DNA of 35,698 nucleotides from CAYGLV01 sp964351025. Its GTDB lineage: Bacteria; Actinomycetota; Thermoleophilia; Gaiellales; Gaiellaceae. Where the stretch lies: NCBI GenBank assembly GCA_964351025.1, contig CAYGLV010000023.1, positions 1 to 35,698 on the forward strand, read 5' to 3'. The notes beneath the pieces were generated by a model. The model saw only the letters and a program-made list of their open reading frames with translations. It did not search any database and was not told the DNA's origin. The position numbers and the translations under genes are program-made. Positions 8,659-17,348 of this stretch are shown piece after piece; the stretch's first letter is position 1, and every line of letters starts with the position of its first letter.

Positions 8659-9165
8659 CTACGACCGCGCCTTGTACGCGGGGATCGGGGTGTCGTAGGC
8701 CTTCGGGTCCTCGATCTGCACTCGTTTGATCGGCGGGGCGAGCAGCATGTCCTTCGTGTAGATGAGGTCGTCGCGGGAGTATTCGGAGAGCTCGAACTCG
8801 TTGCCGAGCGTGATCGCGTCGAACGGGCACGCCAGCTCGCAGTAGCCGCAGAAGATGCAGCGGCTGAGGTTGATCTCGTAGATGCGCGCGTAGCGCTCGC
8901 CGGCCGAGACGCGGCTCTCGGGCGTGTTCTCCGCCGGCACGACGCGGATGCAGTCGGCCGGGCAGGCGGCCGCACAGAGCGAGCAGCCGACGCACTTCTC
9001 GAGTCCGTTCTCGTGGAGATGGAGGCGGTGCCGGCCACGGAAGCGCGGATAGACCGCCAGCTTTTCTTCCGGGTACTGCTGCGTGAGCGGCTTCTGGAAG
9101 ATCTGCCGGAATGTGACCGCGAAGCCCTTGATCGATCCAGCCGGGTGCACGCCGATCCGTTTCAT
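8659..9165 (-). CDS. nuoI: NADH-quinone oxidoreductase subunit I (2x[4Fe-4S])
   Basis: Peripheral-arm ferredoxin-like subunit that carries clusters N6a and N6b toward the quinone site. The 168-residue protein has two complete ligand sets: C58, C61, C64, C68 with C72, and C103, C106, C109, C113, in the repeats CVGCSLCAAACP and CIFCGYCELACP. ATG at 9165 overlaps the nuoH stop as ATGA. The C-terminal tail after residue 130 is variable in the family. Confidence 0.97.
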   Translation of the reverse strand: MKRIGVHPAGSIKGFAVTFRQIFQKPLTQQYPEEKLAVYPRFRGRHRLHLHENGLEKCVGCSLCAAACPADCIRVVPAENTPESRVSAGERYARIYEINLSRCIFCGYCELACPFDAITLGNEFELSEYSRDDLIYTKDMLLAPPIKRVQIEDPKAYDTPIPAYKARS

Positions 9166-10160
9166 ACGGCCACCACCACGATCGCCGTCACAACGGCGTT
9201 CAGCGTCGCGACGGGCAACAGGACCTTCCAGCCGAACTGCATCAGCTGGTCGTAGCGGAGGCGCGGCAGGGTCGTCCGGATCCAGATGAAGATGAAGATC
9301 AGCGCGGCCAGCTTGAGCAGGAACCAGAGAGGTCCGAGCGGCGCCCAGGGCCCGTGCCAGCCGCCCAGGAAGAGCGTCACGGCCAGTGCGGAGAGCGTGA
9401 TCAGGTTGATGTACTCGGCCATCTGGAAAAGGCCCCAGCGCATGCCCGAGTATTCCGTGTGGTACCCGGCGACGAGCTCGGAATCGGCCTCGGGCAGGTC
9501 GAACGGCGCTCGGTTCGCCTCCGCGATGCCGGAGAGGAAGAAGACGGCGAAGGCGACTGCCTGCGGCACGATGTACCAGACGGAGTCGATCTGGGCGTTG
9601 ACGATGTCGGTGAGCGAGAGCGAGCGCGCCATGAGTACGACGCCGAGTACGGAGAGCCCGAGGGAGACCTCGTACGAGACGAGCTGCGCGCAGGTGCGCA
9701 TCGAGCCGAGTAGCGCGAACTTCGAGCCCGAGGCCCAGCCGCCGACGATGAACCCGTAGATGCCGACCGAGCCGAGGGCGAAGACGAGAATGAGCGCGAT
9801 CGGGACGTCTGCCACCTGGCCGGCGATGTACGTGCCTCCGACCGTCCAGCCCTCTCCGAACGGTATGACCGAAAAAGCCGAGAGCGCGGTGAAGGCAGAG
9901 ACCATCGGCGCGCCGATGTAGAGGACGTCGATCGCAGCGGCCGGCGCGAAGGCCTCCTTGCGGATCAGCTTGAGCATGTCGGCGAACGGCTGCAGGAGGC
10001 CGTACGGGCCGGCCCGGTTCGGGCCGTAGCGGCGCTGCATCCGCCCGATCAGCTTGCGCTCGCACCATGTGAGGAAGGCGAACGACAGCAGCAGCACGTT
10101 GATGATCACCGCCGCCTTGAGCGCGCCCACCCACCAGGTCTCGACGGCGGCTGCGATCAC
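9162..10160 (-). CDS. nuoH: NADH-quinone oxidoreductase subunit H
   Basis: Membrane subunit that joins the peripheral arm and forms part of the quinone chamber, 332 residues with about eight helices. Diagnostic blocks are ERKLIGRMQRRYGPNRAGP, GLLQPFADMLKLIRKE, and EANRAPFDLPEADSELVAGY with the conserved acidic residues. GTG at 10160 overlaps the nuoG stop as GTGA. The frame is open far upstream, but that part is the Arg-rich shadow of nuoG. Confidence 0.96.
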   Translation of the reverse strand: MIAAAVETWWVGALKAAVIINVLLLSFAFLTWCERKLIGRMQRRYGPNRAGPYGLLQPFADMLKLIRKEAFAPAAAIDVLYIGAPMVSAFTALSAFSVIPFGEGWTVGGTYIAGQVADVPIALILVFALGSVGIYGFIVGGWASGSKFALLGSMRTCAQLVSYEVSLGLSVLGVVLMARSLSLTDIVNAQIDSVWYIVPQAVAFAVFFLSGIAEANRAPFDLPEADSELVAGYHTEYSGMRWGLFQMAEYINLITLSALAVTLFLGGWHGPWAPLGPLWFLLKLAALIFIFIWIRTTLPRLRYDQLMQFGWKVLLPVATLNAVVTAIVVVAV

Positions 10161-12391
10161 GCCTTCAGCACCTCGACCTCGCGATGCAACTCGCCCGCAT
10201 GCTCCTCGGCCACGCGTGCGACTCCGGCCGCGAGCGAGCCGTCGACGCGGGCGCGCAGCGTCACCGAGGTGCCGTTCGAGCGAGCCGACACGAGGTCGCC
10301 GTCGGCGATCTGGCGCCGGGCGGCCTCCTCGGGGGCGAGCGCGAGCTCGGGCTCGGGACGCTGGAACTGGAGCCCGTCGACCCGCTCGACGGCGGGACCG
10401 GAGAAGAGCGGCCGGTAGCGCAGCAGGCGCAGGTTGCCGATGAAGTGCTCGTCGACCACCGGCGCAGGAGCAGGCGCCGGCCCGGCACCGGGCGGCGGAG
10501 GCTCGTAGCCGACCCGCTCGGGCAGCGGCGCTTGCTCGCCGACGGCGGCAAAGGCGATGCCGCCGTAGAGCTTCGCCGACAGCTCGGCGAAGACGCCCGC
10601 GGCGTGCGGCGGGACATCGATTCCGAACCGCGCGGCGAGCTTCGAGATCCACTCGAGCTCGTCGGGCACGGGCGGTCCGACCGCGCGGCGCACGCGCTGT
10701 AGCCGTCCCTCGAGATTCTGGAGAGTGCCGTCGCGCTCGAGCGTCGCCGTGCCCGGGAGGACGAGGTCGGCCCAGCCGACCGAGAGACCGTGGAACATCG
10801 TCAGCGCGATCACGGCGCCCGCGTGCTCTGCGAGTGCCCGGACGCTCGGATCGGCGGCCGCGTCGTCGCCGGACACGATCAGCAGCCCGATCGGCTCCGG
10901 GCTCTGCTCGTCGCCGTCGGCGGCGGCGGCCCACGCTTCGGCGGCGCCGCGCGCATTCGGCGTTGACGGCAGGTGGAAGGCCCCGCAGCCCGACTTGCTC
11001 TCGAGCCCGAGTGCGTGTGCGAGCTCTGCGAGCCGCCCACCTCCTCCTCCGCCAGGGCCCGACCAGATCAGGATCACGCGCTCCGACTCGCGCAGGCGTG
11101 TTCCGAGCTCGTGCCCCGGCTCGGCCAGCTCTCGGCAGACGCGGGCAGCCGCGCCGGGCTCGACGTGCACGTCACCTGTCGGCGAGATCGTGACCACGTC
11201 GGCGCCGCGCCGTCTTGCCGCCTTCAGCCAGAGGTCGACGACGGGCGCGCGGTCGACGACCCGGTCGTCGCCGACGACGACGACGTGCTCTGCTTCCGCG
11301 ATCGCCGACAGGGGGAGCGAGAAGGCCTGGAGCGCGTCCGAAGTTGCCTCCGGCAACACTGCGTTGTGCGCTCCGAGCCCGCCGCGCAGCAGCTTGCCGA
11401 GCGCGTACGCCAGCTCGACCGTCTCCGAGCCGGACAGGGCAGTCACGATCCGCCCCTGGGCGCCGCGCAGCAGGCGCTCGGCCTCGCCGAGCGCCTCGTC
11501 CCACGAGACCTGGTCGAAGCCCAAGCGACGCACACGCTTCAGCGGCGCGACGATCCGGTCCTCGGCGTACAGGTACGGGAGGGCAAAACGGCCCTTGTCG
11601 CAGAGCCAGCCACCGTCCACCTCCGGGTGGTTGCGCGAGATGACCCGCTTCACCTTGCCCTCGCGCGTCGTCGCGGTGACGTTGCAGCCGACGGGGCAGA
11701 GCCCGCAGACCGTCGGCACATTCTGGATCTCCCACGGCCGCGCCTCGAAGCGGTACTGCGTCGAGGTGAGCGCGCCGACCGGGCAGAGCTCGACCACGTT
11801 GCCCGAGAAGGCCGCGCGGTAGGGCTCGTCCTGGAACGTGGCGATCTGCGAGAGCGCACCCCGGTTGACGGCGACGAGCTGGCCGTCCTCGGCGACATCG
11901 CTCGAGAAGCGCGTACAGCGGTAGCAGAGGATGCAGCGTTCGCGGTCGAGGGCGATCAGCGGCGAGACCGGAACCGGCTTGTCGAACGTCCGCTTGGCGA
12001 ACGTCATCCGAGTCCGTCCCGGCCCGTAGCGGAACGTGAGGTCCTGGAGCGGACACTCGCCGCCCTTGTCGCAGACCGGGCAGTCGAGCGGGTGGTTGAC
12101 GAGGATGAACTCGAGCGTTGCGTTCTGTCCCTGGGCCGCCTTGGCCGACGTCTGGGCCGTCTTCACGACCATGCCGTCCTGCGCGGTCAGCGTGCAGCCG
12201 GCCTGCAGCTTCGGCACGCCCTCGACTTCGACGAGGCACATCCGGCAGGCCCCGATGGGCGCCCCGAGCCGTGGCTCGTAGCAGAAGACGGGAATCTCGA
12301 TCCCTGCGGCGGCGGCCGTCTCGACGATGCCGGTGCCCTTCGGGACCTCGACGGTGCGGTCATCGACGGTGACCTTGACGAGCTCGCTCAC
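10157..12391 (-). CDS. nuoG: NADH-quinone oxidoreductase subunit G
   Basis: Largest peripheral subunit of complex I, 744 residues. The N-terminal ferredoxin domain has [2Fe-2S] ligands C37, C49, C52 and C66; then H100, C104, C107 and C113 (N5), and C153, C156, C159 and C203 (N4). C229, C232, C236 and C264 form the CxxCxxxCx27C pattern of the extra N7 cluster found in a subset of bacteria. The remainder is a degenerate molybdopterin-oxidoreductase-like domain with a Pro/Ala-rich linker near residue 635 and a C-terminal beta-barrel-like part. GTG at 12391 shares bases with the stop of the 34-codon ORF upstream. Confidence 0.95.
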   Translation of the reverse strand: MSELVKVTVDDRTVEVPKGTGIVETAAAAGIEIPVFCYEPRLGAPIGACRMCLVEVEGVPKLQAGCTLTAQDGMVVKTAQTSAKAAQGQNATLEFILVNHPLDCPVCDKGGECPLQDLTFRYGPGRTRMTFAKRTFDKPVPVSPLIALDRERCILCYRCTRFSSDVAEDGQLVAVNRGALSQIATFQDEPYRAAFSGNVVELCPVGALTSTQYRFEARPWEIQNVPTVCGLCPVGCNVTATTREGKVKRVISRNHPEVDGGWLCDKGRFALPYLYAEDRIVAPLKRVRRLGFDQVSWDEALGEAERLLRGAQGRIVTALSGSETVELAYALGKLLRGGLGAHNAVLPEATSDALQAFSLPLSAIAEAEHVVVVGDDRVVDRAPVVDLWLKAARRRGADVVTISPTGDVHVEPGAAARVCRELAEPGHELGTRLRESERVILIWSGPGGGGGGRLAELAHALGLESKSGCGAFHLPSTPNARGAAEAWAAAADGDEQSPEPIGLLIVSGDDAAADPSVRALAEHAGAVIALTMFHGLSVGWADLVLPGTATLERDGTLQNLEGRLQRVRRAVGPPVPDELEWISKLAARFGIDVPPHAAGVFAELSAKLYGGIAFAAVGEQAPLPERVGYEPPPPGAGPAPAPAPVVDEHFIGNLRLLRYRPLFSGPAVERVDGLQFQRPEPELALAPEEAARRQIADGDLVSARSNGTSVTLRARVDGSLAAGVARVAEEHAGELHREVEVLKA

Positions 12392-12492
12392 GCGCGTCCC
12401 TCGCCGGCGTCGGCTCCCGCCAGGCCAAGTCCGGCTCCGCCGCCGCCGGCGAGGAACGCGCGGGCGGAGGGCGCGGACAAAGAATGTTTCAT
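12388..12492 (-). CDS. 34-codon ORF bridging nuoF and nuoG
   Basis: The ATG at 12492 overlaps the nuoF stop (ATGA) and the TGA at 12390-12388 overlaps the nuoG GTG start (GTGA), so this ORF fills the gap between the two genes exactly. The product would begin MKHSLSAPSARAFLAGGGG and is rich in Gly and Ala. It has no recognised domain. It may be a true small protein, a translational-coupling ORF that carries ribosomes from nuoF to nuoG, or a chance ORF. The 15 bases at 12421-12435 also occur at 16794-16808 inside the nuoB N-terminal coding region. Confidence 0.45.
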   Translation of the reverse strand: MKHSLSAPSARAFLAGGGGAGLGLAGADAGEGRA

Positions 12493-13960
12493 GCGGGTAC
12501 CTCGCCGGTGTGACGGTGCCGGTCGACCGGGGCCGTGAGGTCGGTGAGCGGCGAGCCCTCGCGCATCGNNNNNNNNNNNNNNNNNNNNNNNNNNNNNNNN
12601 NNNNNNNNNNNNNNNNNNNNNNNNNNNNNNNNNNNNNNNNNNNNNNNNNNNNNNNNNNNNNNNNNNNNCGGTGCCGGTCGACCGGGGCCGTGAGGTCGGT
12701 GAGCGGCGAGCCCTCGCGCATCGGGCAGCCGTGCTCGAGATGTGCGCGGAACTCGTCGCGGAAGCGGTCGATGTAGCTCGCGACCGGCATCGCGGCGGCG
12801 TCGCCGAGCGGGCACAGGCACTTGCCGAGGATGCGGTCGCAGACGTCGAGCAGCAGCTCGAGGTCGGCCTCCGTCGCGTTCCCGTCCTCGATCCTGTGCA
12901 GAAGCTGCACCATCCAGCGCGTCCCCTCGCGGCAAGGCGTGCACTTCCCGCACGACTCGTGCTGGTAGAACTGGGCGACGCGCAGGCCGAGCTGCACCAT
13001 GCAGGTGCGGTCGTCGATCACGATCACCGCGCCGGAGCCGAGCATCGAGCCGGCCCCGGCGATCGAGTCGAAATCGAGGCCCGTGTCGAGCTGGTCGGCC
13101 GTGAGCACCGGCACCGACGAGCCGCCCGGAATGACCGCCTTCAGCTCCCGCCCACCCGCGATGCCGCCGCCGAGGTCGTAGATCAGCTCGCGCAACGTCG
13201 TGCCGAGCGGCACCTCGTAGTTGCCGCCCCTGACGACGTTTCCCGAGAGGGAGAAGACGCGCGTGCCGGCGGAGTTCGCAACGCCGAGCTTCGCGTACTC
13301 GGCACCGCCCAGCTCGATGATCTTCGGGACGGTCGTGATCGTCTCGACGTTGTTGATCAGCGTCGGCGCCGCATAGAGCCCCTGCACGGCCGGGAACGGC
13401 GGCTTCGAGCGCGGCTGGCCGCGCTTGCCCTCGAGCGACTCGAGCAGCCCGGTCTCCTCACCGCAGATGTAGGCACCGGCACCGCGGTGGAGAACCACCG
13501 TCGCGTCTCCCAGCAGCCCCTCGCCGCGCGCCTCGTCCAGCGCGCGCCGCAGGATCTCGAACTCCGCCAGGTACTCGCCTCTGATGTAGATGAAGACGTG
13601 CTGCGACTGGATGGCGTGGGCGGCGATCAGGCAGCCCTCGACGAGGCGGTGTGGGACCGTGAACATGATCTCGCGGTCCTTGAACGTGCCCGGCTCGGAC
13701 TCGTCGGCGTTGACGACGAGATAGGTCGGCTTCCCGGTGCCCTTGGCGAGGAAGCTCGCCTTGCGCCCCATCGGGAAGCCAGCGCCGCCGCGGCCACGGA
13801 TCTCTGCGGCGAGCAGCTCGTCCAGCACCTGCTGGGGCTCGAGGCCGCGCGCCCGCTCGAGCATCGCGTAGCCGCCGATCGCGCGGTACTCACCGATCCG
13901 GGTGAGGTCGCGCCCCTCTTCGGCCCCGGCGAGGACGATCCGGCGGCGCTCGTCAGCCAT
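12489..13960 (-). CDS. nuoF: NADH-quinone oxidoreductase subunit F (interrupted by an assembly gap)
   Basis: This subunit binds NADH and FMN and starts electron transfer in complex I. The glycine-rich GRGGAGFPMGRK at residues 56-67 marks the FMN/NADH site, and C337, C340, C343 and C383 are the N3 [4Fe-4S] ligands. As written, the 3' part is broken by 100 N plus a 55-bp duplication. Removing these 155 bases restores an open frame of exactly 439 codons (438 residues) that ends VDRHRHTGEVPA. The ATG at 13960 overlaps the end of nuoE by 8 bp. The gene itself is therefore probably intact. Confidence 0.95.
12514..12723. other. Assembly gap flanked by an identical 55-bp overlap
   Basis: Bases 12569-12668 are N. 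The 55 bases before the gap (12514-12568) are identical to the 55 after it (12669-12723). This is what results when two contigs that share a k-mer-length end are scaffolded with a default gap. Collapsing one copy and the Ns restores the nuoF frame. Confidence 0.92.
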
Positions 13961-14423
13961 TGCGCAGCTCCTCGATGATCCCCGGGACGTCGGCGGCGCC
14001 GACGCGCTCGCGGTAGCGGTGGTCGCAGGCGACGACGGTCCCCCAGCCGCAGCCGCCGGCGCACTCGACCGTGTGCAGCGTGAACTCGCCGTCGGGTGTC
14101 GTCTCGCCGGGCGCGATGCCGAGCTCCCGCTCGAACGCCTCGAGCACCTGCTGGGCCCCGACGAGCGCGCAGGAGATGTTCGTGCAGACCTCGACGAGGT
14201 GGCGCCCGACGGGCTCGAGCTGGAACATGTCGTAGAACGAGGCGACCGAGCGGCAGTACGCCGGCGTCTCGCCGAGCGCGCCCGCGACCTCGCGCAGCGC
14301 GTCCGGCGAGAGCCAGCCGTAGTGCTCCTGCGCGAGCCGCAGCGCAGGCAGGGTCGCCGAGCGCGAGGTCGGGTAGAGGGCCTGCACTTCCTGGATCGCC
14401 TCGAGCAGGGATGCCGGGCTCAC
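13953..14423 (-). CDS. nuoE: NADH-quinone oxidoreductase subunit E
   Basis: Thioredoxin-fold [2Fe-2S] subunit (cluster N1a) of the NADH-oxidising module, 156 residues. Ligands C80 and C85 lie in EVCTNISCALVG, and C121 and C125 in VECAGGCGWGT. The helical N-terminus containing AQEHYGWLSPDALREVA is typical. GTG at 14423 overlaps the nuoD stop as GTGA. With nuoF and nuoG present, this complex I has the full NADH input module, unlike F420- or ferredoxin-linked versions. Confidence 0.95.
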   Translation of the reverse strand: MSPASLLEAIQEVQALYPTSRSATLPALRLAQEHYGWLSPDALREVAGALGETPAYCRSVASFYDMFQLEPVGRHLVEVCTNISCALVGAQQVLEAFERELGIAPGETTPDGEFTLHTVECAGGCGWGTVVACDHRYRERVGAADVPGIIEELRNG

Positions 14424-15694
14424 CTGTCCGTCTCCCCCATCACCGAGTCGAGTGACCCGACGACAGCGATGAAGTCGGCGATGTAGGCGTCGGTCATGCA
14501 CGTGGCGGTCGCCTCGAGCGCGACGAGCGAGGGTGCGCGGAACTTCACGCGCCACGGCTTCGGGCCGCCGTCGGAGCAAACGTAGACCGCCGACTCCCCG
14601 CGCGGCGACTCGATCGCGGTGTAGACCTCGCCCTCCGGCACCCGGTAGCCCTCGGTGACGATCTTGAAGTGGTGGATGAGGGACTCCATGGAGGTGTGCA
14701 GCTCCTCGCGCGGCGGCAGCACGACCTTGCGGTCGTCGGCGATCCACGGCTCGCCCTCCATTCCCTCGAGCCGCTCGAGGCACTGGACGACGATGCGCGT
14801 GGACTCGCGCATCTCGTCCATGTGCACCTTGTAGCGGTCGTAGACGTCGCCGTTGTAGTACACCGGGACGTTGAACTCGACCTCGTCGTAGGCGAGGTAC
14901 GGCATGCTCTTGCGCAGGTCCCAGTTGACGCCCGAGGCGCGCAGGACCGGGCCGGACTGGCCGAGCGCAAGCGCGTCGGCGGCCGAGAGGAGCCCGACCC
15001 GCTTCGTCCGCTGGAGCCAGATCTGCTGGGAGTCGAGCAGCTGCTCGTACTCGTCCACCGCCTTCGGCATCCGCTCGCAGAACGCGCGCGCCTTGGGATA
15101 GAAGCCCGGCGGGACGTCCTCCGCGAGCCCGCCCGCCTGGAAGTAGCGCGTGTGCATGCGCACGCCGGTGACCATCTCGAACAGATCGAGGATGACGTCG
15201 CGCTCGCGGAAGGCGTACCAGAAGACCGAGATCGCCCCGAGCTCGAGCGCGGAGGTTCCGAGCCAGACGAGGTGGGAGTGGATGCGGGTCAGCTCCGAGA
15301 GGCACTGGCGCATCCACGTCGCCTTCCGCGGCACCTCGATTTCGAGCAACTGCTCGATCGCGAGCACGAACACGAGCTCGTTCGCCTGGAAGGCGACGTA
15401 GTCAACGCGCGACGGGTACGTGATCGCCTTCCACCACGTCTTCTGCTCCATCGTCTTCTCGAAGCCGGTGTGGAGGTAGCCGATCACGGCCTCGAGGCCG
15501 GCGATGCGCTCGCCGTCCAGGTCCACGATCAGCCGCAGGACACCGTGCATCGACGGGTGGTTCGGGCCGAAGTTGATCGTGAGGATGTCCTCGAGGTCGT
15601 GCTTTCCGGGATCCACTGCGAGCACGGTCGGGATCGGAGACGGGATTCGCGTCCCCTCGTAGATCGGCGCCCGCACGGGGATGACGGACGTCAT
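14420..15694 (-). CDS. nuoD: NADH-quinone oxidoreductase subunit D
   Basis: The 49-kDa-type subunit, related to the large subunit of NiFe hydrogenases but without metal, lines the quinone pocket together with NuoB. The 424-residue protein has the signature FGPNHPSMHGVLRLIVDLDGE (read as two halves around residues 42-61), then HTGFEKTMEQKTW, and ends in the family-typical DFIAVVGSLDSVMGETDR. ATG at 15694 overlaps the nuoC stop as ATGA. Confidence 0.96.
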   Translation of the reverse strand: MTSVIPVRAPIYEGTRIPSPIPTVLAVDPGKHDLEDILTINFGPNHPSMHGVLRLIVDLDGERIAGLEAVIGYLHTGFEKTMEQKTWWKAITYPSRVDYVAFQANELVFVLAIEQLLEIEVPRKATWMRQCLSELTRIHSHLVWLGTSALELGAISVFWYAFRERDVILDLFEMVTGVRMHTRYFQAGGLAEDVPPGFYPKARAFCERMPKAVDEYEQLLDSQQIWLQRTKRVGLLSAADALALGQSGPVLRASGVNWDLRKSMPYLAYDEVEFNVPVYYNGDVYDRYKVHMDEMRESTRIVVQCLERLEGMEGEPWIADDRKVVLPPREELHTSMESLIHHFKIVTEGYRVPEGEVYTAIESPRGESAVYVCSDGGPKPWRVKFRAPSLVALEATATCMTDAYIADFIAVVGSLDSVMGETDR

Positions 15695-16236
15695 TCCGCC
15701 TCCGAGAAGCGCACGGGCTCGCCGCCGATCGGGTAGTCCTTGCGCAGCGGGTGCCCCTCCCAGTCGTCGTCCAGCAGGATCCGGCGCAGATTGGGATGGC
15801 CGGCGAACCGGATTCCGAGCAGGTCCCAGACCTCGCGCTCGTGCCAGTCGGCGGTTGGCCAGACCGAGACGACGCTTGCGAGCTCGTCACCGTCGTCGAG
15901 CCACGCCTGTACGCGGACACGTCGGGGCTCGTCTGCGATGGCGAGGAGGTGGTAGTTGACGGCGAACCGTTTCGGCTTCGGCTCGGGCACCCTCGCGTGG
16001 CCTTGCGAGCCGGGCGCATGGAGGTCGCGGCCGCTGCGTGTCCCGATGTAGCCGGCGACCCCGGGCTCACCCCAACCGAGGTAGTCCACGGCCGAGATGT
16101 CGGAGCAGAAGTTGAAGCCCTCGGCATCGCGGAGGTGCAGGCACGCTTCGAAGATGCGCACGGGGTCGACGACCAGCGTCGTCTCCCCGAAAGCCTCGCG
16201 CGTCTCGGCGAGGCCAGGGACACCCTGGTAGTCCAC
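15691..16236 (-). CDS. nuoC: NADH-quinone oxidoreductase subunit C
   Basis: The 30-kDa-type peripheral subunit, 181 residues, separate from NuoD here rather than fused. The signature region REVWDLLGIRFAGHPNLRRI is followed by DDWEGHPLRKDYPIGG, both diagnostic. GTG at 16236 shares one base with the TAG of nuoB (TAGTG), which fixes the start and gives a normal length. Confidence 0.95.
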   Translation of the reverse strand: MDYQGVPGLAETREAFGETTLVVDPVRIFEACLHLRDAEGFNFCSDISAVDYLGWGEPGVAGYIGTRSGRDLHAPGSQGHARVPEPKPKRFAVNYHLLAIADEPRRVRVQAWLDDGDELASVVSVWPTADWHEREVWDLLGIRFAGHPNLRRILLDDDWEGHPLRKDYPIGGEPVRFSEAE

Positions 16237-16835
16237 TAGCTGGCCACCCCGCGGATCTCGTAGGCGGGCGGGATGCCGGCCCGCACCTTCTCGTGCAGGC
16301 GGACGATCCCCTCCATCAGTGCCTCGGGCCGCGGTGGGCAGCCCGGCACGTGGATGTCGACGGGCACGATCTTGTCCACGCCCTGGAGGATCGTGTAGTT
16401 GTTGAACATCCCGCCCGAGCTCGCGCAGGCGCCCATGGCGATCACCCATTTCGGCTCGAGCATCTGGTCGTAGATCTGGCGCAGCGGCTCGGCCATCTTG
16501 TGGGCGACGCGGCCGGAGACGATCAGGAGGTCGGCCTGCCGCGGTGACGCTCGCCAGGCCTCCATGCCGAAGCGCGCGATGTCGTACCGCGACGTGACGA
16601 TGGACATCATCTCGATCGCGCAACAGGCGAGGCCGAACGTGTCCGGCCACATGGACTTGGACTGCGCCCACGCGAGCGCCTTCTCGAGCGTCGTCAGGCC
16701 GAGAGCCCGCTCGAGCGCTGCCACTTCCTGCTCGAAGACACCGGGTCCCTTCGCGTTCGGCCCGCGCGTCGGCCAGAGCAGCCGTTCCGACTGCAGGCCA
16801 AGTCCGGCGAGCCCGCCGCCGCTCTCTAACGCCAC
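16236..16835 (-). CDS. nuoB: NADH-quinone oxidoreductase subunit B
   Basis: This subunit holds cluster N2, the last Fe-S centre before quinone. In the 199-residue protein the four ligands are C71 and C72 (the tandem pair in LACCAIEMM), C137 (GACASSGGMF) and C166 (VPGCPPRPEALM). The first 30 residues are a Gly-rich extension that is variable in the family. GTG at 16835 gives a 10-bp overlap with nuoA; a later internal start is possible because the N-terminus is not conserved. Confidence 0.95.
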   Translation of the reverse strand: MALESGGGLAGLGLQSERLLWPTRGPNAKGPGVFEQEVAALERALGLTTLEKALAWAQSKSMWPDTFGLACCAIEMMSIVTSRYDIARFGMEAWRASPRQADLLIVSGRVAHKMAEPLRQIYDQMLEPKWVIAMGACASSGGMFNNYTILQGVDKIVPVDIHVPGCPPRPEALMEGIVRLHEKVRAGIPPAYEIRGVAS

Positions 16836-17191
16836 TCGAGCGCTCCCTTGCGCCAGATGTAGACGTAGGCGACGGCGAGCACCGCGATGAAGGCCAGGAA
16901 CTCGACGAGGCCGAACCAGGCGAGCTGGTTGAGCACGATCGCCAGCGGGTACAGGAAGACGATCTCGACCCCGAAGACGATGAAGAGCATCGCGGTCAGG
17001 TAGAAGCTGACCGTGAAGCGTTGCTGGGGCGGCGGCCCTTCCGAGACGCCTGACTCGAACGGGATCGCGCGGCTGCGCGGGTGCTGCCTGCCCGAACGCG
17101 TCGAGAAGACAAACGACATCGCCATCATCGTGGTCGGGATCGCCGCCGCGAGGACCGCGTAGATCAGAAATGGGAGCCAGGTATGCAGCAC
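16826..17191 (-). CDS. nuoA: NADH-quinone oxidoreductase subunit A
   Basis: First gene of the nuo operon, 121 residues with three membrane helices. FESGVSEGPPPQQRFTVSFYLTAMLFIVFGVEIVFLYPLA is spread over residues 47-86 and is diagnostic. GTG at 17191 is chosen because the protein then begins VLHTWLPFLIYAVLAAAI, as is usual in the family. The frame stays open to GTG at 17257, but the extra residues are charged and not conserved. A TAGTTT hexamer at 17237-17232 is a weak promoter candidate for the operon. Confidence 0.92.
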   Translation of the reverse strand: MLHTWLPFLIYAVLAAAIPTTMMAMSFVFSTRSGRQHPRSRAIPFESGVSEGPPPQQRFTVSFYLTAMLFIVFGVEIVFLYPLAIVLNQLAWFGLVEFLAFIAVLAVAYVYIWRKGALEWR

Positions 17192-17348
17192 TCGTTCGGC
17201 GCGAGCCCTTTCTCGTGGTATCGCCTCACGGAAACTAGCATGGTTGCAGGCTGTCACGAGGCGGTGTGCAAAGCCGTTCCCCTGGCGAGGAATGCGGTTA
17301 CAAGCCTCGACAGGCGGCGCGCGCGGAGGCCGTTGCTACGATGTTCTC
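17192..17348. promoter_or_regulatory. Divergent promoter region, nuo operon / IscA-like gene
   Basis: This 157-bp interval separates nuoA from the Fe-S protein gene. On the plus strand TACGAT (17337-17342) stands 6 nt before ATG at 17349, predicting a leaderless message. On the minus strand the best -10 candidate is TAGTTT (17237-17232) with a poor upstream -35. No clear operator was found. Confidence 0.45.

Noticed and set aside
10157..13960. One continuous 1267-residue NuoF-NuoG fusion protein
   Set aside because: The fusion reads through 100 N and a 55-bp duplication. After collapsing the overlap, nuoF ends at its own TGA (12489-12491) and nuoG starts at GTG 12391.
12421..16808. 15-bp sequence shared by the nuoF-nuoG small ORF and the nuoB start region
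   Set aside because: Too short and GC-rich to claim a repeat or common origin. Both places encode a Gly/Leu-rich stretch, which can explain it.
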